A DNA stretch of 64,000 nucleotides, taken from Bradyrhizobium lablabi (lineage in GTDB: Bacteria; Pseudomonadota; Alphaproteobacteria; Rhizobiales; Xanthobacteraceae). The stretch is taken from positions 124,001 through 188,000 of the forward strand of contig NZ_JAFCLN010000010.1 in assembly GCF_018129385.1 (NCBI RefSeq), given 5' to 3'. Position numbers and translations under genes: made by a program. Of this stretch, positions 58,532 to 64,000 are shown piece by piece. Every line of letters starts with the position of its first letter. Position 1 is the stretch's first letter. The notes below the pieces were generated by a model. That model worked only from the letters and a program-made list of their open reading frames with translations, was not told the DNA's origin and ran no database searches.

Positions 58532-58633
58532 CTCATCCTGAGGAGCTTGCGCAGCAAGCGTCTCGAAGGATGGCGGCAAAGGAAGTGTATATAGCCATCC
58601 TTCGAGACGCGCTGCGCGCTCCTCAGGATGAGG
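58532..58633. repeat. Palindromic intergenic repeat, family E, copy 2
   Basis: CTCATCCTGAGGAGC (from 58532) and GCTCCTCAGGATGAG (to about 58632) are exact complements. Inner GCGTCTCGAAGGATGGC and GCCATCCTTCGAGACGC also pair. It fills nearly all of the paaB-paaC gap. Confidence 0.92.
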
Positions 58634-58654
58634 TCGGAGCAAGTGGATACCAAC

Positions 58655-59431
58655 ATGGCCGTCGCCTCGATCAAAGTTTCCGAAACGCCGCTGGTGCTCT
58701 ACACGCTGCGCCGCGCCGACGACGCGCTCATCCTCGGCCATCGCCTGTCCGAATGGTGCGGCCACGCGCCGATGCTGGAAGAGGACATGGCGCTCGCCAA
58801 TATGGGCCTCGACCTGCTCGGCCAGGCGCGCGAGCTCTACACTTACGCTGCCAAGGTCGAAGGCAAGGACAACGACGAGGACAAGTTCGCCTACCTCCGC
58901 GACGTCGTGCAGTATCGTAACCTGCTGCTGCTGGAGCAGCCGAACGGCGATTTCGCCCGCACCATGGTACGCCAGTTCTTCTATGCCGCCTTCGCCGATC
59001 TCTACTGGCGCGCGATGATGAAATCGAAGGATACAACGCTGGCCGCGGTCGCCGCGAAGTCGGAGAAGGAAAGCGCCTACCACATCAGGCATTCCTCGGA
59101 ATGGATCGTCCGCCTCGGCGACGGCACCGAGGAAAGCCATGCCCGCACACAGAGCGCGATCGACGATCTCTGGGCCTATACCGGCGAGATGTTTGCGGTC
59201 GACGACAGCGAGCGCGGCCTGATCGATGCCGGCATCGCGATCGATCCGGCGACGCTGCATCCGCAATGGCTGAAGACCGTGACATCAGTCGTCAACGAAG
59301 CGACGCTTGCGCTGCCGAAGAACAATTGGATGCAGCAGGGCGGTCGTAGCGGCCGCCACAGCGAGCATCTCGGCCATCTCCTCAGCGAACTGCAATCGCT
59401 ACAGCGGTCCTTCCCGGGGGCGACATGGTGA
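58655..59431 (+). CDS. paaC: 1,2-phenylacetyl-CoA epoxidase subunit PaaC
   Basis: The 258-residue ferritin-like subunit pairs with PaaA. Blocks are TLRRADDALILGHRLSEWCGHAPMLEEDMALANMGLDLLGQAR, DVVQYRNLLLLEQPNGDFARTMVRQFFY and EKESAYHIRHSSEWIVRLGDGTEESHAR. ATG 58655 was chosen (MAVASIK); the frame runs 9 codons further into the repeat. No strong ribosome site is seen directly before it, perhaps because the repeat sits at this spot. It overlaps paaD by 7 bases. Confidence 0.95.
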   Translation: MAVASIKVSETPLVLYTLRRADDALILGHRLSEWCGHAPMLEEDMALANMGLDLLGQARELYTYAAKVEGKDNDEDKFAYLRDVVQYRNLLLLEQPNGDFARTMVRQFFYAAFADLYWRAMMKSKDTTLAAVAAKSEKESAYHIRHSSEWIVRLGDGTEESHARTQSAIDDLWAYTGEMFAVDDSERGLIDAGIAIDPATLHPQWLKTVTSVVNEATLALPKNNWMQQGGRSGRHSEHLGHLLSELQSLQRSFPGATW

Positions 59432-59928
59432 CCGCGGTTCTCAGCGACACTGATCTGCGGCAGCGCGCGTGGAACGCGGCGGCACAGGTCGTCGATCCCG
59501 AGATTCCCGTGCTGACCATCGCCGATCTCGGCGTGCTGCGCGAGGTTGCGGTGCACGACGGCCGTGTGGAGGTTGCGATCACGCCGACCTATTCCGGCTG
59601 CCCCGCCATGAACATGATAGCGCTCGAGATCGAGCTGGCGCTGGAACGCGAGGGTATCCGCGCGCCGAAGATCACGACCGTGCTGTCGCCGGCCTGGACC
59701 ACCGACTGGATGAGCGAGGACGGCCGCCGCAAGCTGCGCGAATACGGCATCGCCCCGCCGGTCGCGGGCAGCGGCCGCCGCGCATTGTTCGGCGAGCAGC
59801 AGGTGGCATGCCCGCAATGCGGCTCGCAGGATACGGAAGTGCTCTCCGAATTCGGTTCCACCTCCTGCAAGGCGCTGTGGCGCTGCAAGAGCTGCCGCGA
59901 GCCGTTCGACTATTTCAAGTGTCACTAA
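59425..59928 (+). CDS. paaD: PaaD, MIP18-like assembly protein of the phenylacetyl-CoA epoxidase
   Basis: The 167-residue protein has an N-terminal MIP18/DUF59 domain (VVDPEIPVLTIADLGVLREV, SGCPAMNMIALEIE) and a C-terminal zinc-ribbon-like part with CPQC, SCKALWRCKSC and a final FKCH. PaaD is thought to help build the iron-sulfur or di-iron centres of the epoxidase. It starts within the 3' end of paaC and is followed by a family-A repeat before paaE. Confidence 0.95.
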   Translation: MVTAVLSDTDLRQRAWNAAAQVVDPEIPVLTIADLGVLREVAVHDGRVEVAITPTYSGCPAMNMIALEIELALEREGIRAPKITTVLSPAWTTDWMSEDGRRKLREYGIAPPVAGSGRRALFGEQQVACPQCGSQDTEVLSEFGSTSCKALWRCKSCREPFDYFKCH

Positions 59929-59936
59929 TGATAGCC

Positions 59937-60020
59937 GTCATTGCGAGCGAAGCGAAGCAATCCAGCTTTGCCGCACGAAGAAAAGCTGGATTGCTTCGTC
60001 GCTTCGCTCCTCGCAATGAC
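59937..60020. repeat. Palindromic intergenic repeat, family A, copy 2
   Basis: GTCATTGCGAGCGAAGCGAAGCAATCC and its exact complement with one inserted CGT bracket a short inner AGCTTTGCC/AAAAGCT loop. It begins 9 bases after the paaD stop and ends 16 bases before the paaE start. Confidence 0.93.
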
Positions 60021-60036
60021 GGTTGAGAGAGTCCCT

Positions 60037-61116
60037 ATGTCCCACGCGCCCCGTTTCCATCGTCTGGCCGTCAACGACCTTCGCCGTGAATCCAGCGACG
60101 CCGTGTCGCTCACCTTCGCGATCCCCGAGGAACTCGCCGACGACTACACCTTCGCCCCCGGCCAATACCTCACCTTGCGCACCACCATGGACGGCGAGGA
60201 AGTCCGCCGTTCCTATTCGATCTGCTCCGGCCCCGACGATGGCGAGCTGCGCATTGCCGTCAAGAAGGTGGACGGCGGCGCGTTCTCGAGCTGGGCGGCG
60301 GATGAACTGAAAACCGGCGACGAACTCGACGTGATGACGCCGACCGGCCGCTTCGGCGTCGCGCATGCGCCGGATCAGTCGCGGCTCTATGTCGGTTTTG
60401 CTGCGGGCTCCGGCATCACGCCGATCCTGTCGATCGTCAAGGGCGTGCTCGCCCGCGAGCCGCACAGCCGGTTCTTCCTGTTCTACGGCAACCGCTCGAC
60501 ATCAAGCATGATGTTCCTGGAAGCCCTGGAAGAGCTGAAGGACCGCTTCATGCAGCGCCTTTCGCTGTTCCATGTCATCTCCGGTGAGGAGCAGGACATT
60601 CCGATCCTGCACGGCCGCCTCGATGGCGAAAAGGTGAGGGTGCTGTTGCGCTCGCTGGTGCCGGCCGCCAGCGTCGATCACGTCTTCATCTGTGGCCCCA
60701 TGGGGATGAGCGAGGATATCGAAGCGACCTGCCGCGACATCGGCATTGCCGAGGAGAAGATTCACGTCGAACGCTTCGTGTCCGAATTCGGCGGCAAGCC
60801 GCGGCCGAAGAAGATCGTGCCGCCGGGTGCGCCGCCAAAGGCCGTGGCTTCCTTGACCATCGACGGCAAGCGCCGCGAGGTGCCGGTCGCCGAGGATGAA
60901 TCCATTCTGGACGCCGCATTGCGCGCGGGTATGGACCTGCCGTTCGCCTGCAAGGGCGGCATGTGCTCGACCTGCCGCGCCAAACTGGTCGAGGGCGATG
61001 CGGCGATGGACGTCAACTATTCGCTGGAGCCGTGGGAGCTGAAGGCGGGCTTTATCCTGACCTGCCAGGCAAAACCGGTTTCGGAAAAGATCGTGGTCGA
61101 TTACGATCACGTGTGA
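60037..61116 (+). CDS. paaE: 1,2-phenylacetyl-CoA epoxidase reductase subunit PaaE
   Basis: The 359-residue protein moves electrons from NADPH to PaaA. An FAD domain (TFAPGQYLTL, EEVRRSYSICSG) is followed by the nucleotide domain (YVGFAAGSGITPILSIV, FFLFYGNRS, HVFICGPMGM). The C-terminal plant-type [2Fe-2S] domain has cysteines in FACKGGMCSTCRAKL and a fourth in LTCQAKP. ATG 60037 was chosen because the earlier in-frame ATG at 59941 lies inside the repeat. Confidence 0.96.
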   Translation: MSHAPRFHRLAVNDLRRESSDAVSLTFAIPEELADDYTFAPGQYLTLRTTMDGEEVRRSYSICSGPDDGELRIAVKKVDGGAFSSWAADELKTGDELDVMTPTGRFGVAHAPDQSRLYVGFAAGSGITPILSIVKGVLAREPHSRFFLFYGNRSTSSMMFLEALEELKDRFMQRLSLFHVISGEEQDIPILHGRLDGEKVRVLLRSLVPAASVDHVFICGPMGMSEDIEATCRDIGIAEEKIHVERFVSEFGGKPRPKKIVPPGAPPKAVASLTIDGKRREVPVAEDESILDAALRAGMDLPFACKGGMCSTCRAKLVEGDAAMDVNYSLEPWELKAGFILTCQAKPVSEKIVVDYDHV

Positions 61117-61118
61117 AA

Positions 61119-61200
61119 CGTCATTCCGGAGCGATCCGAAGCATCGAACCCGGAATCTCGAGATTCCGGGTCTGGTCCTTCGGACCATCCCGGAATGACG
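61119..61200. repeat. Palindromic intergenic repeat, family B, copy 3
   Basis: CGTCATTCCGGAGCGATCCG to CCATCCCGGAATGACG with inner CCCGGAATCTCGAGATTCCG. It is nearly the reverse complement of the copy at 45322-45403: the GATGC/TTCGAACC and GGTCC/GGACC arms are exchanged. It lies between paaE and paaI. Confidence 0.9.
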
Positions 61201-61224
61201 GCGAAAATAACAGGGAGACCGCCC

Positions 61225-61683
61225 GTGAACATCAAGGCCACGCTTTCGCCCGATGACCTCGCGCGTGCCTGCGCCGATGCGATGTGGGCGGAGGACGACG
61301 CCAGCCGCGGTCTCGGCATGGAGATTGTCGAAATCAGGCCCGGCCAGGCGACGATGACCATGACGGTGCGGCCGGAAATGGTGAACGGCCAGCGCATCGC
61401 CCATGGCGGCTTCATCTTCACGCTCGCCGATTCCGCCTTTGCCTTTGCCTGCAATAGCCACAACGACCGCGCGGTGGCCGCGCACAACGACATCACCTTC
61501 ATCCGGCCGGGCAAGCTTGGCGACAAGCTGGTCGCCACCGCGCGCGAAGTCTCGCGCAGCGGGCGCTCGGGCATCTACGATGTGCAGGTCACCGCCAACG
61601 GCGTGGTGATCGCGGAATTTCGCGGCCATTCCCGCACCATCGGCGGGACATGGCTACCAACGGAAGCAGGCAACAAGAAATAA
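61225..61683 (+). CDS. paaI: Hydroxyphenylacetyl-CoA thioesterase PaaI (hotdog fold)
   Basis: The 152-residue hotdog thioesterase has the active-site segment NGQRIAHGGFIFTLADSAFAFACN (catalytic Asp and helix Gly-Gly) and NDITFIRPGKLGDKLVATA. PaaI rescues CoA from dead-end hydroxylated phenylacetyl-CoA. I chose the GTG at 61225, which has AGGGAG 7 bases upstream; the ATG at 61195 is inside the repeat and adds ten residues with no family match. Confidence 0.93.
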   Translation: MNIKATLSPDDLARACADAMWAEDDASRGLGMEIVEIRPGQATMTMTVRPEMVNGQRIAHGGFIFTLADSAFAFACNSHNDRAVAAHNDITFIRPGKLGDKLVATAREVSRSGRSGIYDVQVTANGVVIAEFRGHSRTIGGTWLPTEAGNKK

Positions 61684-61718
61684 GAAAAACAACAAAACGA
61701 TCCAGAGGGAACGCAAGA

Positions 61719-63050
61719 ATGGCTTCGAGCAAGCTGGCAGTGAAGGACGGCGGCTATCGCCCCGAGATGGACGATGCCGAGCGCGCCTCGCGCGACGAGA
61801 TCATGGCGCTACAGATCAGGCGCCTCGGCTGGTCGCTGAAGCACGCCTACGACAATGTCGCGCATTACAAGAAGGCCTTTGACGCCGCCGGCGTGCATCC
61901 CTCCGACTTCAGGCAGCTTTCCGATCTCGCCAAATTTCCGTTCACGGTCAAAACCGACCTGCGGGACAATTATCCCTTCAATATGTTCGCCGTGCCCCGA
62001 GAAAAGCTGGTGCGCGTGCACGCGTCCTCCGGCACCACGGGCAAGCCGATCGTGGTCGGCTACACCCGGGCCGATATCGACGTGTGGTCCGACGTGATGG
62101 CGCGCTCGATCCGCGCTGCGGGCGGGCGCACCGGCATGATCATGCACAATGCCTATGGCTATGGTCTGTTCACCGGCGGCTTGGGGGCGCATTACGGCGC
62201 TGAAAGGCTCGGCTGCACGGTGGTGCCGGTGTCCGGCGGCATGACCGAACGGCAGGTGCAGCTCATCAACGATTTTCGCCCCGACATCATCACGGTGACG
62301 CCGAGCTACATGCTGGCCATCCTCGACGAGTTCAGGAAGCAAAAGCTCGATCCGCGAAAGTCGTCGCTCAAGTTTGGCATCTTCGGTGCCGAGCCCTGGA
62401 CCAACGCGATGCGCGCCGAGATCGAGCAGGCCTTCGACATGGACGCCACCGACATCTACGGCCTCTCCGAAGTGATCGGCCCGGGCGTGGCGCAGGAATG
62501 CGTGGAAACCAAGGACGGCCTGCACATCTGGGAAGACCATTTTTACCCCGAGGTCATCGACCCCGAGACCGGAAAAGTGCTGCCCGACGGCGAGAAGGGC
62601 GAGCTTGTCTTCACCTCGCTCACCAAGGAAGCTTTTCCGATCATCCGCTACCGCACCCGCGATCTCACGCGGCTGTTGCCGGGCACCGCGCGGCCGGGCA
62701 TGCGGCGGATGGAAAAAGTCACGGGACGCTCCGACGACATGATCATTTTGCGCGGCGTCAACGTTTTCCCGACCCAGATCGAGGAGGCGCTGCTGGCGAC
62801 CGACTGGTGCGGCGGCCACTTCATCATCGAGCTCACGCGCGAAGGCCGCATGGACGAGATGACCGTACTCGCCGAAGCCCGCCCCGAGCATTGGGACGGC
62901 AGCGGCTTGACCGCCCACACCGAGAAGGTTGCGGCCTTCATCAAGAACACCATCGGCATTTCGGCAAAGATCCGCGCCGTGGCCCCGGAAACCCTCGAAC
63001 GCTCGCTCGGCAAGGCAAAACGGGTGTTCGACAAGCGGCCGAAAGGCTAA
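61719..63050 (+). CDS. paaK: Phenylacetate-CoA ligase PaaK
   Basis: The 443-residue AMP-forming ligase activates phenylacetate to phenylacetyl-CoA, the first step of the pathway. The P-loop is SSGTTGKPIVVGYT (about 104-117). IYGLSEVIGPGVAQEC, YRTRDLTRLLPG and RSDDMIILRGVNVFPTQIE (the ligase hinge region) follow, with a C-terminal Lys in SLGKAKRV. ATG 61719 has AGAGGGA upstream; the frame extends to 61650 but overlaps paaI. It is the last paa gene here; no paaG, paaZ, paaF, paaH or paaJ follows within the window. Confidence 0.96.
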   Translation: MASSKLAVKDGGYRPEMDDAERASRDEIMALQIRRLGWSLKHAYDNVAHYKKAFDAAGVHPSDFRQLSDLAKFPFTVKTDLRDNYPFNMFAVPREKLVRVHASSGTTGKPIVVGYTRADIDVWSDVMARSIRAAGGRTGMIMHNAYGYGLFTGGLGAHYGAERLGCTVVPVSGGMTERQVQLINDFRPDIITVTPSYMLAILDEFRKQKLDPRKSSLKFGIFGAEPWTNAMRAEIEQAFDMDATDIYGLSEVIGPGVAQECVETKDGLHIWEDHFYPEVIDPETGKVLPDGEKGELVFTSLTKEAFPIIRYRTRDLTRLLPGTARPGMRRMEKVTGRSDDMIILRGVNVFPTQIEEALLATDWCGGHFIIELTREGRMDEMTVLAEARPEHWDGSGLTAHTEKVAAFIKNTIGISAKIRAVAPETLERSLGKAKRVFDKRPKG

Positions 63051-63078
63051 TGTCATATCTTCATGCAAGGATGCGCTC

Positions 63079-64000
63079 ATGTCCCATCTATCGCGCCGTG
63101 ACATCCTGAAATCGTCGGCCGGTCTTGCAGCCGGCACGGTCCTTCCCTCGCTTGGAGGCGTGACGTCAGCCATGGCCAATCCCAGCTCAATGTCCGCCAC
63201 CGAAATCGTCGCCGCCATCAAGGACAAGAAGGTCAAGGCCATCGACGTGACCAGGGCTGCAATCGCACGCGCCGAACAGGTCAGGGACCTCAATGCGCTG
63301 ATTATCCTGAACAAGGATCCTGCGACCGCGGCGGCCGCCGAGATTGATGAGGGTTCACGCGGCCCGCTGCCGCTGGCCGGTCTTCCGATCGTCGTCAAGG
63401 ACAACATCAACACCGCTGATATGCCGACGTCCGCCGGTACCCCTGCGTTGCAGAAGGCGCAACCGAACCGCAATGCGCCGTCACTGGAAAGGCTGTTGAA
63501 GGCCGGCGTTGTCATGATCGGCAAGGCCAATATGCATGAGATGGCATTCGGCATCACCAGCACCAACCTCGCGTCCTTCGCAGGTCCGGTCAAAAACCCC
63601 TATGACAAGACGCGGATTCCCGGCGGCTCCTCCGGCGGGACGGCGGCGGCGATCGCCGCCGGCATCGTCACTTGCGGACTGGGATCCGACACCGGCGGTT
63701 CGACCCGGGTGCCCGCCGCGCTGTGCGGCGTCGTGGGATTGCGGCCGTCGGTCGGCAATGGCGGCGCCGAGCGCCGTTATGACGACAAGAATCTCGTGGT
63801 GCCGATCAGCCATACCCGCGACACCGTCGGCCCGATGGGCCGCACGGTCGCCGACGTAGCGCTGCTCGATTCCGTCATCACCGCGACGCCGATGGCGAAG
63901 GCCGAGCCGCTCAGCGGCAAGCGTTTCGGCATTCCTGCGGCTTTCTGGAGCGGGCTTGACCGCGACCTCGAAACCGTGACCAGGGCGGCGCGCGAAAAGC
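63079..64000 (+). CDS. Amidase-signature enzyme with a Tat signal peptide (3' end outside the window)
   Basis: About 307 residues are visible. The N-terminus MSHLSRRDILKSSAGLAAG is a twin-arginine signal, so the enzyme is probably folded in the cytosol and exported to the periplasm. The amidase-signature triad is present: Lys in PIVVKDNIN, Ser in GGSSGGTAAA and Ser in DTGGSTRVPAAL. The start has AAGGA 8 bases upstream. Family members hydrolyse amides such as phenylacetamide, indoleacetamide, aryl amides or urea derivatives. Its position 28 bases after paaK makes release of phenylacetate from an amide a reasonable guess. Confidence 0.9.
   Translation, partial: MSHLSRRDILKSSAGLAAGTVLPSLGGVTSAMANPSSMSATEIVAAIKDKKVKAIDVTRAAIARAEQVRDLNALIILNKDPATAAAAEIDEGSRGPLPLAGLPIVVKDNINTADMPTSAGTPALQKAQPNRNAPSLERLLKAGVVMIGKANMHEMAFGITSTNLASFAGPVKNPYDKTRIPGGSSGGTAAAIAAGIVTCGLGSDTGGSTRVPAALCGVVGLRPSVGNGGAERRYDDKNLVVPISHTRDTVGPMGRTVADVALLDSVITATPMAKAEPLSGKRFGIPAAFWSGLDRDLETVTRAAREK

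Noticed and set aside
59941..60036. Upstream ATG start for paaE
   Set aside because: The 32 extra codons translate the family-A repeat and have no FAD-domain match.
53525..61200. Repeats considered as a CRISPR array
   Set aside because: The elements are palindromic, of different families and irregularly spaced between genes, with no constant repeat-spacer pattern and no cas genes.
61195..61224. Upstream ATG start for paaI
   Set aside because: The ATG is inside a palindromic repeat. The GTG at 61225 has a well-spaced Shine-Dalgarno and matches family length.

Overview
This is 64 kb of high-GC alphaproteobacterial chromosome, most likely Bradyrhizobium or a close Nitrobacteraceae relative. 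The inference rests on gene content (a CYP102-type P450-reductase fusion, a class III-like PHA synthase, a DUF6489 protein, an aerobic paa operon), the style of short palindromic intergenic repeats, and start codon and Shine-Dalgarno use. No rRNA, tRNA, CRISPR array, transposase or phage gene was seen. The window begins inside a probable amino acid dehydrogenase gene and ends inside an amidase gene.

Layout. 1-1770: dehydrogenase tail, VOC protein, TetR regulator. 1900-9321: a compact operon with an SsuABC/THI5-type ABC transporter and four catabolic enzymes (enolase superfamily, Gfo/Idh/MocA, DUF993, xylose-isomerase-like TIM barrel). It looks like an uptake and breakdown route for an unidentified sugar-acid or cyclitol-like compound. 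9328-13723 (minus strand): cytochrome c, a two-domain Spy/CpxP-like protein, a potassium-channel-like protein and a P450. 13922-15054: a split thiamine-diphosphate decarboxylase. 15180-20247: TetR regulator plus RND efflux adaptor and pump. 20364-24582: a signalling operon (sensor kinase, receiver, receiver-adenylate cyclase), followed by a CnbZ-like gene and two small minus-strand genes.

26005-40019 (minus strand): one directional array with two complete oligopeptide-type ABC transporters flanking a gamma-glutamyltransferase-like gene and a DUF1028 gene. A D-amino-acid-dehydrogenase-like gene is divergent from it. Together they suggest scavenging of gamma-glutamyl or D-amino-acid-containing peptides.

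41594-55936: a lipid and storage-polymer neighbourhood. It holds two paralogous alpha/beta hydrolases, a wax ester/diacylglycerol acyltransferase, an epoxide hydrolase, the self-sufficient P450, a short PhaE-like protein with a class III-like PhaC, a GNAT protein, a phasin with palindromic promoter elements and a strong terminator, and a DUF445 membrane protein.

56108-63050: phenylacetate operon paaX and paaABCDEIK (phenylacetate to phenylacetyl-CoA to ring epoxide), then a Tat-exported amidase. The paaA promoter carries a perfect FNR/FixK-type box at the expected transcription start. Five of the seven intergenic positions in the paa cluster hold palindromic repeats, from four families.
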